Assembly: GCF_023516715.1 (NCBI RefSeq)
Contig: NZ_JAMGSI010000001.1
Coordinates: forward strand, 372,001 to 436,000
Direction: 5' to 3'
DNA from: Akkermansia massiliensis
GTDB taxonomy: Bacteria; Verrucomicrobiota; Verrucomicrobiia; Verrucomicrobiales; Akkermansiaceae
DNA: 64,000 nucleotides
Shown here: piece after piece, positions 1 to 10,144 of the stretch
How positions within the stretch are numbered: position 1 is the stretch's first letter
Layout of the letters: every line of letters starts with the position of its first letter
Notes under the pieces: generated by a model
Database searches by the model: none
Told to the model about the DNA's origin: nothing
Seen by the model: only the letters and a program-made list of their open reading frames with translations
Position numbers and translations under genes: made by a program

Positions 1-669
1 GGGGACTGGGGTTCCCGCAAGCATATGCTTTCCAGCCTGGACCAGTCCCTTTCCCGCATGAAGCTGGATTACGTGGATATTTTTTATGCGCACCGGCATG
101 ACCCGGAGACTCCGCTGGAAGAGACGGCGGGGGCCCTCGTCACGGCGGTCCGGTCCGGAAAGGCCTTGTATGCCGGTATTTCCAAATTCCCGGCAGAGCA
201 AACCAGGCAGATATGCGCCATGCTCAGGGAGGCCGGCGTGCCGTGCCTGGTCCACCAGCTCCGTTACAACATGTTCAACCGGGAGCCGGAAGAGTCCGTT
301 TTTCAGGCCATCCGTGAAACGGGCACCGGGTGCGTCGCCTTTTCCCCCCTGGCCCAGGGGATGCTGACGGACCGTTATCTGGAGGGAATTCCCGCGGATT
401 CCCGTGCGGCAGGTTCCTCCGTCTTTTTAACGGAAGAACGGGTCCGGGAGCATGGGGAGAAAATTCGCAGCCTGGCTGCCCTGGCCCGGAGCCGCGGCCA
501 GAGCCTCGCCCAGATGGCGCTGGCCTGGGTGTTGAGAGACCCCGTGGTGACCACGGCCCTGATAGGCGCCAGCCGCCCCCAGCAAGTCATGGATTGCCTG
601 AAAGCCCTGGAAAATACGCGGTTCACCGCGGAGGAGCTTTCCATCATTGACGGAATGGCGGACAGGTAG
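1..669 (+). CDS. Aldo/keto reductase, C-terminal part (YghZ/Gpr-like), truncated by the window edge
   Basis: The reading frame is open from base 1 and ends with TAG at 667-669; the first visible residues are GDWGSRKHMLSSLDQSL, so the true start lies upstream. The segment SLDQSLSRMKLDYVDIFYAHR and the later GIS, HQLRYNMFNR and FSPLAQGMLTDRY stretches are typical of the second half of the TIM-barrel of NADPH-dependent aldo/keto reductases, closest in pattern to the YghZ/L-glyceraldehyde-3-phosphate reductase group. The NADP-binding region near the end (ALIGASRPQQVMDCL) is present. The catalytic Tyr and Lys would be upstream and cannot be seen. The substrate is not determined. Cytoplasmic. Confidence 0.88.
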   Translation, partial: GDWGSRKHMLSSLDQSLSRMKLDYVDIFYAHRHDPETPLEETAGALVTAVRSGKALYAGISKFPAEQTRQICAMLREAGVPCLVHQLRYNMFNREPEESVFQAIRETGTGCVAFSPLAQGMLTDRYLEGIPADSRAAGSSVFLTEERVREHGEKIRSLAALARSRGQSLAQMALAWVLRDPVVTTALIGASRPQQVMDCLKALENTRFTAEELSIIDGMADR

Positions 670-1007
670 GCGCTGTTTTTTCCAATGGGAGCGTTTGCTT
701 TTTCTTTTTATCCAGTTTTCCCGGAATCAGGGCAGCTTCAAGAATTGCCGGAGATAGCTGGCCAAGGAGAGCACATTGCGCGGAATACCACGGTTTTTTG
801 CCGTTTTCCAGGGTTTCCGGCAGCAGAAAACCGTAACAAGAAGTAGGCAGGGGGAAAGAGGTGCGGCCCAGCCGCTTCCGGAACCTCCGGAGTCAATTTG
901 GATTAATCGGTGCGGTACTTGCTTCTTCCGTGAATCCGCCGGATTTTCCTGCGGTGCTGGTCTTTCCGCAGGAAGGTGAATTTTCCGTTCCGAACGGAGG
1001 TTTTTTC
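670..1007. other. Intergenic stretch with no supported gene
   Basis: Between the reductase and hppA. A reading frame at 776-979 is open but has no family resemblance, no ribosome binding site and unusual composition, so it is not called. The short inverted stretch TCCGTTC/GAACGGA near 983-998 followed by a T run could be a weak terminator for the reductase. Nothing else is seen. Confidence 0.4.
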
Positions 1008-1036
1008 TTGGAGTAAAGTGGACCAGGTGTTATGTT
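1008..1036 (+). promoter_or_regulatory. Putative sigma70-type promoter of hppA
   Basis: TTGGAG at 1008-1013, a 17-bp spacer, and TATGTT at 1031-1036. This predicts a transcript start near 1043 and a leader of about 25 nt before the ATG at 1067. Called by eye from hexamer fit and spacing only. Confidence 0.45.
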
Positions 1037-1066
1037 CCTACCACTTTAATTTAAAGTGTACTGACA

Positions 1067-3295
1067 ATGATAACCATCCAGGATTTATTTTGGCTCATCC
1101 CATCGGCTTCCGTGCTGGCCCTCATTTTTGCGGCCGTCTTTTTTTACCGCATGAAAGCCCAGGATGAGGGGAACGAGGTCATGAAAATGATCGCCAAGCA
1201 CGTTCGCAGCGGCGCCATGGCCTATCTGCGGCAGCAATACAAGATCGTCACGATCTTCTTTGTGCTGATTACCGTCGTATTCGCTTTTCTGGCGTACTGC
1301 CTCCATATCCAGAATCCCTGGGTGCCGTTCGCGTTCATTTCCGGCGGCTTTTTCTCCGGCCTGGCCGGCTACATCGGCATGAAGACGGCCACATACGCTT
1401 CCGGCCGCGTGGCGAACGCCTGCCGCCACTCCCTGGACGCCGGCCTGCAGATCGCCTTCCGTTCGGGCGCCGTGCTCGGCCTGACCGTCGTGGGCCTTGC
1501 CATGCTTGACATTGGCGTCTGGTACTGGGTGCTGGACTGGTTTTATGAAGACATGGAGCTTTCCATGCGCCTGGTCGTCATCACCACCACCATGCTGACC
1601 TTCGGCATGGGGGCCTCCCTCCAGGCCCTGTTCGCCCGCGTGGGCGGCGGCATTTTCACGAAGGCCGCGGACGTAGGGGCCGACCTGGTGGGGAAGGTGG
1701 AAGCCGGCATTCCGGAGGACGACCCCCGCAATCCCGCCACCATCGCGGATAACGTGGGCGACAACGTGGGGGACGTGGCCGGCATGGGCGCGGACCTTTA
1801 CGAGTCCTACTGCGGTTCCATTCTGGCATCCGCGGCTCTTGGCGCCGCGGCTTACATGGCCGTGCCGGAAATGGCGATCAAGGCCGTTCTCACACCCATG
1901 CTGATCGCCGCCCTCGGCACCATTCTCTCCCTGCTGGGCGTGTATGCGGTGCGCGTAAAGCGCGGCGCTTCCCAGACGGAGCTGATGGCCGCCCTGAACC
2001 GCGGCATCAACCTGAGCTCCTTCCTGATCGCCATCGCCTCCGCCTTCCTGCTCCAGCTCATCGGCCTGGACAACTGGGCGGGCATCTGGGGCGCCATCGT
2101 CACCGGCCTGGCGGTGGGCATCATCATCGGGAAGAGCACGGAGCATTACACCTCCCATGACTCCTATCCCTGCCGCAAGATCGCCCACAGCGCGAAGACG
2201 GGGCCCGCCACCGTCATCATCTCCGGCATCGGCATCGGCATGATTTCCACCTGCATTCCCGTGATCACCATCGTCGTGGGCACCGTGCTGGCCTACGGCA
2301 TGGCCTCCGGGGACTGGCATTTCACCGGCGCTGAAATGAGCAAGGGCCTGTACGGCATCGGCATTGCCGCCGTCGGCATGCTTTCCACCCTGGGCCTGAC
2401 CCTGGCGACGGACGCCTACGGCCCCATTTCCGACAACGCCGGGGGCAATGCGGAGATGAGCAAGCTGGACCCGGAAGTGCGCCGCCGCACGGACGCCCTG
2501 GACGCCCTGGGCAACACGACCGCCGCCACGGGCAAGGGCTTCGCCATCGGTTCCGCCGCGCTGACCGCGCTGGCCCTGCTGGCCTCCTACATTGAAGAGC
2601 TGAAGATTTCCATCCAGCATTGGGGGGACGCCACCGGAAACACCATGTACAAGATCAATGACGCGGTGAGCGTGGAAGTGTCCAAGATAGCTTCTTGCAC
2701 GTTGCCTGAATTCATGAATTACTTCCAGGTGACCCTGATGAACCCGAAAGTGCTCATGGGCCTCTTCGTGGGCGCCATGATGTCCTTCCTGTTCTGCGGC
2801 CTGACCATGAACGCCGTGGGCCGCGCCGCGGAGAAGATGGTGAAGGAAGTGCGCCGCCAGTTCAAGGAAATCAAGGGCATCCTGACCGGGGAAGCGGAAC
2901 CGGATTACGTGCGCTGTGTGGAAATCTCCACGGCGGGCGCGCAGCATGAAATGATCTGGCCGTCCGTGCTGGCGGTCATCACCCCCATCTGCATGGGCCT
3001 CGTGTTCGGCGTTCCCGGCGTGTTCGGGCTGCTGGCCGGCGGCCTGGCCTCCGGCTTCGTACTGGCCGTGTTCATGGCGAACTCCGGCGGCGCATGGGAC
3101 AATGCCAAGAAGTACATTGAGCAGGGCCACGTGGGCGGCAAGGGATCGGAAAGCCATAAGGCCGCCGTCATCGGCGACACCGTGGGCGACCCCTTCAAGG
3201 ATACGTCCGGCCCCTCCCTGAACATCCTGATCAAGCTCATGAGCATGGTGGCCATCGTCACCGCCGGCGTCAACATCGCCGTGACGCTGTTCTAA
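1067..3295 (+). CDS. hppA: Membrane-bound ion-translocating pyrophosphatase
   Basis: Couples hydrolysis of cytoplasmic pyrophosphate to pumping of H+ (or Na+) across the inner membrane. The 742 residues match the usual family length, with about 16 hydrophobic segments. The signature [11 protein letters not shown] lies near residue 200, followed by [28 protein letters not shown] and a second acidic cluster near the C-terminus ([15 protein letters not shown]). The [10 protein letters not shown] segment near residue 483 has Ala where K+-independent enzymes carry Lys, which by family knowledge points to a K+-dependent enzyme. H+ versus Na+ specificity cannot be settled here. It is a single gene with its own promoter and a strong terminator. 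The start is chosen because the hydrophobic N-terminus [19 protein letters not shown] fits the first membrane helix; no clear ribosome binding site precedes it. Confidence 0.95.
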   Translation: MITIQDLFWLIPSASVLALIFAAVFFYRMKAQDEGNEVMKMIAKHVRSGAMAYLRQQYKIVTIFFVLITVVFAFLAYCLHIQNPWVPFAFISGGFFSGLAGYIGMKTATYASGRVANACRHSLDAGLQIAFRSGAVLGLTVVGLAMLDIGVWYWVLDWFYEDMELSMRLVVITTTMLTFGMGASLQALFARVGGGIFTKAADVGADLVGKVEAGIPEDDPRNPATIADNVGDNVGDVAGMGADLYESYCGSILASAALGAAAYMAVPEMAIKAVLTPMLIAALGTILSLLGVYAVRVKRGASQTELMAALNRGINLSSFLIAIASAFLLQLIGLDNWAGIWGAIVTGLAVGIIIGKSTEHYTSHDSYPCRKIAHSAKTGPATVIISGIGIGMISTCIPVITIVVGTVLAYGMASGDWHFTGAEMSKGLYGIGIAAVGMLSTLGLTLATDAYGPISDNAGGNAEMSKLDPEVRRRTDALDALGNTTAATGKGFAIGSAALTALALLASYIEELKISIQHWGDATGNTMYKINDAVSVEVSKIASCTLPEFMNYFQVTLMNPKVLMGLFVGAMMSFLFCGLTMNAVGRAAEKMVKEVRRQFKEIKGILTGEAEPDYVRCVEISTAGAQHEMIWPSVLAVITPICMGLVFGVPGVFGLLAGGLASGFVLAVFMANSGGAWDNAKKYIEQGHVGGKGSESHKAAVIGDTVGDPFKDTSGPSLNILIKLMSMVAIVTAGVNIAVTLF

Positions 3296-3319
3296 AGGTT
3301 GACAGTCATTATATTCAAG

Positions 3320-3354
3320 GCCCGTGGATTCAGTGGAATCCACGGGCTTTTTTT
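3320..3354 (+). terminator. Rho-independent terminator after hppA
   Basis: A 12-bp stem, GCCCGTGGATTC (3320-3331) with its exact complement at 3336-3347, loop AGTG, followed by seven T. Confidence 0.9.
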
Positions 3355-3407
3355 CCGGCGGCAGGAAGGACGCCGTGGATTTTTTTCGCCATTGACGGAA
3401 AGTTTTT

Positions 3408-3436
3408 TTGACAACGCCGGGCGGGAGGAGTAATAA
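3408..3436 (+). promoter_or_regulatory. Consensus promoter of the trp operon
   Basis: TTGACA at 3408-3413, exactly 17 bp, then TAATAA at 3431-3436. Initiation about 7 nt downstream (near 3443) would fall almost on the leader peptide ATG at 3445, so the leader mRNA would have little or no 5' untranslated region. Confidence 0.75.
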
Positions 3437-3444
3437 ACGCGCAG

Positions 3445-3552
3445 ATGCAATTCAGCACTGGACAGCCCTTTTTTAGCACGACCCGTTATTATGGCAACGG
3501 CTATTGGTGGCGTATACCCATGTCCGGACGGGGGAATCCCGATGTGCAGTAG
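3445..3552 (+). CDS. trpL: trp operon leader peptide with tandem Trp codons
   Basis: A 35-codon open frame, ATG at 3445 to TAG at 3550-3552, lies between the trp promoter and the attenuator hairpin. It contains the run Tyr-Trp-Trp-Arg, with two adjacent TGG codons at 3505-3510, and three further Tyr codons nearby. Tandem Trp codons in a short leader peptide just ahead of a terminator and trpE are the hallmark of ribosome-mediated transcription attenuation: when charged tRNA-Trp is scarce the ribosome stalls there and the terminator does not form. The purine-rich GGGAGGAG (3423-3430) lies upstream of the predicted transcript start, inside the promoter spacer, so it is probably not a ribosome binding site. 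The peptide itself has no expected function. Confidence 0.8.
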   Translation: MQFSTGQPFFSTTRYYGNGYWWRIPMSGRGNPDVQ

Positions 3553-3580
3553 TAGCATCCAGCTATGACCGTTTTTCAAG

Positions 3581-3619
3581 AACTGCTTTGATTCCTCCGA
3601 GAGTCAAAGCAGTTTTTTT
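3581..3619 (+). terminator. trp attenuator (intrinsic terminator in the leader)
   Basis: An 11-bp perfect stem, AACTGCTTTGA (3581-3591) with TCAAAGCAGTT (3604-3614), loop of 12 nt, then a T run. It sits 28 nt downstream of the trpL stop and 28 nt upstream of trpE, the right place for an attenuator. GCAGT at 3546-3550 could pair with ACTGC at 3582-3586, and GGAAT (3533-3537) with ATTCC (3591-3595), as parts of an alternative antiterminator; this pairing is only suggested. Confidence 0.8.
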
Positions 3620-3646
3620 ATTTTCAACTTACACCATCATCCATCC

Positions 3647-5036
<1,390 letters not shown>

Positions 5037-5053
<17 letters not shown>

Positions 5054-6629
5054 TAATTACGATTCCTTCTCGTGGAATCTGGTGCAGGCGTTTTACGCCC
5101 TGGGCCGCAAGCCCGTGGTGTACGCGAATGACGATCCGCGCATTCTGGACCTGGCGGCCAGCCCGGAGCTGGAGGCCGTGTGCATTTCCCCCGGCCCCAG
5201 CCATCCGCGCAACGCCGGGCTGTGCCTGGAGTTCCTGAAACGCCTCCCCGCCGCCGTTCCCGTGCTGGGCGTATGCCTGGGGCACCAGCTCCTGGGCTAC
5301 TTCGCCGGAGCGGAGGTTTCCCGCGCTCCGTACGTGATGCACGGGAAGAGCTCGGACATCATCCATGACGGTTCGGGGCTGTTCACCGGCCTTCCCAATC
5401 CCATGACCGTGGGCCGCTACCATTCCCTGGTGGTCCAGTCCAAGGAGGACGAGCCGAACTCCCGTTTTACCGTCACCTCCCGCGGGCCGGAAGGGGAAGT
5501 CATGGCCCTGCGCTATAATGACCGCCCCTGGGTGGGCATCCAGTTCCATCCGGAATCCATCCTGACGCCGGACGGCCTCCAGCTCCTGGGCAACTTCCCG
5601 GACAACATCGTTCCGGCAGGGCAGAAGGAAAAGCGCATCAACCGCATTCTGGACACGCTGGCCGCCGGGCAGGACCTGACGGCGGACATGGCCGCCGCGG
5701 GCTTTGCGGACATCATGGACGGCCGCATGACCCCGGCCCAGGCGGGCTGCTTCCTGATGGGCCTGCGCATGAAGGGAGAGACCCCGCTGGAGATGGCCCA
5801 TGCCGTCGGCATCGCCCTGGGGCGCGCCAACCGTGTGGAAGGGCTGGAAGGGGACTGCATAGACGTGGTTGGCACGGGTGGCGACGGCCGCAGTTCTTTC
5901 AACTGCTCCACCGCCACGTCCCTGACGCTGGCCGGAATGGGGTACAAGGTAGTGAAGCACGGCAACCGCGCCGTGTCTTCCTCCTGCGGCTCCGCGGACG
6001 CCCTGGAAGGCCTGGGCTTCCCGCTGGACGTGGCTCCGGAGGACGTGCAGCGCCTGCTGGACGAGCGGAACTTCGCCTTCCTGTTCGCGCCCAATTTCCA
6101 TCCCGCCTTCCGCAATGTGGGCCCCATCCGCAGGGAGCTGGGCATACGTACCCTGTTCAACCTGCTGGGGCCCCTCATTAATCCGGCGCGTCCCACGCAC
6201 ATCCTGCTGGGCGTGGCCCGTCCGGAGCTGGTGGAACTGCTGGCGGAGACGCTCAGCCAGTCCCATATCCGCAGGGCCGCCGTGGTGTACGGCGCAGGAG
6301 GGTATGACGAGGTGACGCCGCTGGGACCCACCAAGATGATGATCGTCCATAACGGCAGGCTGACGCCCATGACCCTGGACCCCGCGGACTACGGCATCCA
6401 GCCCTGCGAACCGGAGGACCTGGCCGTTCGGTCCAAATCGGAAGCCGTGGCTGTGCTGAAGGACATTCTGGCGGGGAAAGGCCCGCGCGCCATGATGGAC
6501 ATGGTGATTCTCAATGTGGGGGTGGCCATGTTCCTGCTGGAGGACCACATGGACCTGGCCGTCTGCATGGCGAAGGCCCGCGAGGCCGTCTGCGCCGGGG
6601 TAGGAAGGAGAACGCTCCATGCTGCTTGA
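5037..6629 (+). CDS. trpGD: Fused anthranilate synthase glutamine amidotransferase - anthranilate phosphoribosyltransferase
   Basis: Two pathway steps in one 530-residue chain. Residues 1 to about 190 are a class I glutamine amidotransferase with nucleophile Cys near 80 (GVCLGHQLLG) and the HPES motif near 171; this supplies ammonia to TrpE. Residues from about 200 are TrpD, which transfers phosphoribosyl from PRPP to anthranilate: the PRPP loop GTGGDGRSSFNCST (near 280) and KHGNRAVSSSCGSAD (near 306) are present. The fusion resembles that of enteric bacteria. The start is at 5037, overlapping trpE; the end overlaps trpC by 11 nt. Confidence 0.95.
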
Positions 6630-7404
6630 CCGGTTCAGGGAAGCCAAGGCGGAGGAAATAGCCCTGCTCACGGACATGGCCTCCCGCCGGGAGCTGCCCC
6701 GTCCCTGGAAGGGGCGCAGGCCGGACTTCCTGAAAGCCATTGCGGAGCCGCCCGCCGGGCAGCCCGTGGCCGTGATTGCGGAGTTCAAGCAGTCCTCCCC
6801 GTCGCGCGGCGTCATCGCCACCGGGCTGAAACCGGAGGAAGTGGCGGAACAGTATGCCGCGGCGGGCGCTTCCTGCATCTCCGTGCTGACGGAGGAGCGG
6901 TATTTCGGCGGCCGCATCGGGTATCTGGAGCGCATGAGCCGCGCCGGGCTTCCGCTGCTGCGCAAGGATTTCATTTTCCACCAGCTCCAGGTGATGGAGA
7001 CGGCGTCCACGCCGGCCTCCGCCCTGCTGCTCATCGTGCGCCTGACGCCGGACGCGCGGACGCTCCGCATCCTGAGGGAACAGGCGGAAGCCTACGGCAT
7101 GCACGCCGTGGTGGAGGTTTTTGACGAGTCGGACCTGGCAATTGCCCGGGAATCCGGCGCTCGCATCATCCAGGTGAATGCCCGTGACCTGGATACGCTT
7201 GAAACGGACAGGGCTGCCTGCCTGGACATGGGGAAACTCCGCCGTGAGGGGGAGGTGTGGATCGCCGCCAGCGCCATGAGCGCCGGGGCTCATCTCAGGG
7301 AAGCCGCGGAAGCGGGCTTCCAGGCCGTACTGATGGGGACTGCCCTGATGGACGGCGGAAAGCCGGGTGAAAAACTGGCTGCAATTTTAGAAGAAACAAC
7401 ATGA
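6619..7404 (+). CDS. trpC: Indole-3-glycerol phosphate synthase
   Basis: Ring-closure step converting CdRP to indole-3-glycerol phosphate; 261 residues, single-domain TIM barrel, not fused to TrpF. Recognised by VAVIAEFKQSSPSRGVI, SVLTEERYFGG and LLRKDFIFHQLQV, which carry the first catalytic Glu and Lys residues, then VVEVFDESDL and IQVNARDLDTLETD. One oddity: where the family has a Ser-Glu-Ser-Gly-Ile motif on strand 7, this protein reads WIAASAMSAG, so the conserved Glu (Glu210 by Sulfolobus numbering) is Ala. It overlaps trpGD upstream, and its stop overlaps the trpF start (ATGA). Confidence 0.92.
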   Translation: MLLDRFREAKAEEIALLTDMASRRELPRPWKGRRPDFLKAIAEPPAGQPVAVIAEFKQSSPSRGVIATGLKPEEVAEQYAAAGASCISVLTEERYFGGRIGYLERMSRAGLPLLRKDFIFHQLQVMETASTPASALLLIVRLTPDARTLRILREQAEAYGMHAVVEVFDESDLAIARESGARIIQVNARDLDTLETDRAACLDMGKLRREGEVWIAASAMSAGAHLREAAEAGFQAVLMGTALMDGGKPGEKLAAILEETT

Positions 7405-8048
7405 AGAAGCATTCATTCGCAATCAAGGTGTGCGGGATTACCCGCCAGAGCGATTTGTCAACCGCCATGGGGATGGGAGCCCATTTCTGCGGATTCATCT
7501 TTCATCCCAAAAGCCCGCGTTATATTGCTCCGTCACGCGCCGCGGCCCTGGACTCCGCGCTGATCCGCCGCGTGGGAGTCTTCGTGAACCAGAACGCGGA
7601 GGAAATCATGGACATCATGAAAACGGCCCGGCTGGAATTCGCCCAGCTTCACGGCGCACAATCCCTGGACTGCGCGCGCCGCATCGGTCCGGAAAAGGTG
7701 ATCCGCGTACTGTGGCCGGACCGTTATGAATCCCTGGACGCCCTTCAGAAGGAAATGGAACTCTGGGCGGACAGCTGCGCCTGGTTCCTGCTGGATGCGG
7801 GCAGCCAGAGCGGCGGCCACGGCGTCTCCCTGGACTGGAACGCCCTGGCTTCCCTGAAATCCCCCCGGCCCTGGTTCCTGGCGGGCGGCCTTTCCTCCGC
7901 TTCCCTGAATAAGGCGCTGGAACAGTGCACCCCGAACGGCATTGACCTGAACTCCGGCGTGGAAGCCATCCCCGGCCAGAAAAGCCCGCAAAAGCTGCTG
8001 GCGGCCCTTAAATCACTCATCTCCTACACCCCTTACCATATCGCATGA
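7401..8048 (+). CDS. trpF: Phosphoribosylanthranilate isomerase
   Basis: Amadori rearrangement of phosphoribosylanthranilate to CdRP; 215 residues, TIM barrel. The N-terminal KVCGITRQSDL holds the catalytic Cys and FLLDAGSQSGGHG the catalytic Asp; FIFHPKSPRYI and the phosphate-binding LAGGLSSASLNKAL near the end are also typical. The start overlaps the trpC stop as ATGA and the end overlaps trpB in the same way, a tightly coupled operon. The N-terminal MKKHSFAI is a little longer than usual. Confidence 0.95.
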   Translation: MKKHSFAIKVCGITRQSDLSTAMGMGAHFCGFIFHPKSPRYIAPSRAAALDSALIRRVGVFVNQNAEEIMDIMKTARLEFAQLHGAQSLDCARRIGPEKVIRVLWPDRYESLDALQKEMELWADSCAWFLLDAGSQSGGHGVSLDWNALASLKSPRPWFLAGGLSSASLNKALEQCTPNGIDLNSGVEAIPGQKSPQKLLAALKSLISYTPYHIA

Positions 8049-9217
8049 ACAAAGAAGGATATTTCGGCAACTTCGGCGGCCGCTTCGTACCGGAAGCGCT
8101 GCGCCCCCCGCTCATGGAGCTGGAGGAAGCCATGGCCACCATCATGCCGTCCCGCGAGTACCGGGACGCGCTCCAGGACCTGCTGGTCAACTACGCGGGT
8201 CGTGAAACGCCCCTCACGTTCTGCCCCCATCTCTCGGAAAAGCTGGGCTTCCGCCTGTGGCTGAAGCGGGAGGACCTGCTGCACACCGGAGCCCACAAGA
8301 TCAACAACGCCCTCGGGCAGGCCCTTCTTGCCAAGATGATGGGGAAAACGCACCTCATTGCGGAAACCGGGGCGGGGCAGCACGGCGTGGCTACGGCCAC
8401 GGCGGCGGCCCGGCTCAAGATGGACTGCACCATCTTCATGGGGGCGGAGGACGTGGAGCGCCAGTCCATGAACGTGATGCGCATGAAGCTGCTGGGCGCC
8501 CGCGTGTTTCCGATTGAAAACGGTTCCCGCACCCTGAAGGACGCCATTAACGAGGCCCTGCGCTACTGGATTTCCCATCAGGAGGACACCCTGTACTGCT
8601 TCGGCACGGCGGCGGGGCCCCACCCGTTCCCCACGCTGGTCAGGCAGCTCCAGTCCGTCATCGGCACGGAGGCCCGGGCCCAGATGCTGGAACGCGCCGG
8701 AAGGCTTCCGGACGTGGTAGTGGCGTGCGTGGGCGGCGGTTCCAACGCCATCGGCATGCTCCACCCCTTTGTGGAAGATGAAGGCGTTCGCCTGGTGGGC
8801 GTGGAGGCCGGAGGCACCGGGGAGCCCGGATGCTACAACTCCGCACCCATCAACCTGGGCAGCCCCGGCGTGCTGCACGGCCACGTGACCATGCTTTTAC
8901 AGGATCAAGACGGGCAGATACAGCCGTCCCACTCCATCTCCGCCGGGCTGGACTACCCCGGCGTGGGGCCAGAGCACTCCCACCTGGCGGAAATCGGCCG
9001 GGTGCATTACGGCGTCATCTGTGACGCCTCCGCGCTGAACGCCTTCCAGACCCTGACGCAGGAGGAAGGCATTATCCCCGCTCTGGAATCCTCCCATGCC
9101 GTCGCGTGGGTGCTGGACCATGCGGACGAGCTGCCCGCGGGGGGTGACGTGCTGGTGAACCTCTCCGGCCGCGGAGACAAGGACCTGGGAATCGTTAAAA
9201 AATATCTGAACCTTTAA
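8045..9217 (+). CDS. trpB: Tryptophan synthase beta chain
   Basis: PLP enzyme that condenses indole with serine; 390 residues, the usual length for TrpB1. The start gives the standard N-terminus GYFGNFGGRFVPEAL. The PLP-binding Lys is in HTGAHKINNAL, the catalytic Glu in LIAETGAGQHGVAT, the phosphate-binding loop is GGGSNAIG, and the conserved SAGLDYPGVGPEHS is present. It overlaps trpF by 4 nt, while trpA follows after a short gap. It works with TrpA as an alpha2-beta2 complex that channels indole. Confidence 0.97.
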   Translation: MNKEGYFGNFGGRFVPEALRPPLMELEEAMATIMPSREYRDALQDLLVNYAGRETPLTFCPHLSEKLGFRLWLKREDLLHTGAHKINNALGQALLAKMMGKTHLIAETGAGQHGVATATAAARLKMDCTIFMGAEDVERQSMNVMRMKLLGARVFPIENGSRTLKDAINEALRYWISHQEDTLYCFGTAAGPHPFPTLVRQLQSVIGTEARAQMLERAGRLPDVVVACVGGGSNAIGMLHPFVEDEGVRLVGVEAGGTGEPGCYNSAPINLGSPGVLHGHVTMLLQDQDGQIQPSHSISAGLDYPGVGPEHSHLAEIGRVHYGVICDASALNAFQTLTQEEGIIPALESSHAVAWVLDHADELPAGGDVLVNLSGRGDKDLGIVKKYLNL

Positions 9218-9230
9218 GCCGCATCTTTCC

Positions 9231-10019
9231 ATGAACAACATGCAGAAATCACCGTTGCAGGAAGCCGTGGAGCGCGCCCATGCCCTCGGCAGGCGCGCCG
9301 TCATCCCCTTCATCACCGCCGGATTTCCTGACAAGGAATCCTTCTGGACCCATCTGGAGCGGATTGACGGAGCAGGGGCGGACATCATTGAAATAGGCGT
9401 TCCCTTCTCGGACCCCGTTGCGGACGGTCCTCTCATTGAACAGGCCTCACGGGACGCGCTGGCCCGCGGCGTAAGCCTGAAATGGATTCTAGACGGTCTG
9501 AAAGCCCGCAAGGGCCGCTTTTTCGCCAAACTGGCGCTGATGGGGTATGTGAACCCCTTTTACCAGTACGGGCTGGAACGGCTTGCCCTGGATGCGGCGG
9601 AAGCCGGAGTCAGCGGCTTCATCGTTCCGGACATGCCGCTGGAAGAATCCGGCATCTTCAGGGATGCCTTTGACCCCCACGGACTGACGCTCGTCACGCT
9701 GGTGGCTCCCAACACCTCCGTGGAACGAATGCGGGAATACAAGCCCCATACCTCCGGCTTCGTTTACGTGGTTTCCGTGCTGGGGACCACGGGAGGAAAG
9801 GTGGACCTGACGCAGAGCGTCACGGAAACCATGCGCCGCGCCCGGGCCGTATTTGACGTGCCGCTGGCGCTGGGCTTCGGACTCCAGACGCCGGACCAGC
9901 TGGATGCCCTGCCGGAAGACGCCCGTCCGGACGCCGCCGTTCTCGGCAGCGCCCTGCTCAGGCACATTGCGGAAGGGAAGGATGCGGCGGAATTCCTGGG
10001 CAAATGGACCGGAAAGTAA
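9231..10019 (+). CDS. trpA: Tryptophan synthase alpha chain
   Basis: Cleaves indole-3-glycerol phosphate to indole and glyceraldehyde-3-phosphate; 262 residues. The motif IEIGVPFSDPVADGPLIEQAS carries the catalytic Glu and Asp. LALMGYVNPFYQYG, FIVPDMPLEES, VAPNTSVERM and VSVLGTTGGK follow in the expected order, and GFGLQTPDQL binds phosphate. An alternative ATG three codons on (9240) is possible. It is the last gene of the operon, followed by a strong terminator. Confidence 0.96.
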   Translation: MNNMQKSPLQEAVERAHALGRRAVIPFITAGFPDKESFWTHLERIDGAGADIIEIGVPFSDPVADGPLIEQASRDALARGVSLKWILDGLKARKGRFFAKLALMGYVNPFYQYGLERLALDAAEAGVSGFIVPDMPLEESGIFRDAFDPHGLTLVTLVAPNTSVERMREYKPHTSGFVYVVSVLGTTGGKVDLTQSVTETMRRARAVFDVPLALGFGLQTPDQLDALPEDARPDAAVLGSALLRHIAEGKDAAEFLGKWTGK

Positions 10020-10043
10020 AATAACATTCCCCGTTAACGTTAA

Positions 10044-10078
10044 AAAGAGGCTGTGCAGTTGTTCTGCACAGCCTCTTT
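10044..10078. terminator. Terminator between trpA and the convergent autotransporter
   Basis: A 15-bp stem, AAAGAGGCTGTGCAG (10044-10058) and its complement (10064-10078), loop TTGTT, with A and T runs on the two sides. It can serve both convergent genes. Confidence 0.85.
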
Positions 10079-10144
10079 GCTGCTGGCCGCCCGTCAAAGA
10101 TAAAGTAATTTTGACGGTTTTCCGGCGCCTGCAATCAGGCTCTG

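Noticed and set aside
776-979. Short frame upstream of hppA
   Set aside because: No ribosome binding site, no domain, unusual composition.
1085-3343. A 752-codon open frame antisense to hppA
   Set aside because: His/Gly/Gln-rich translation typical of the complement of a GC-rich membrane gene; the sense product is unmistakable.
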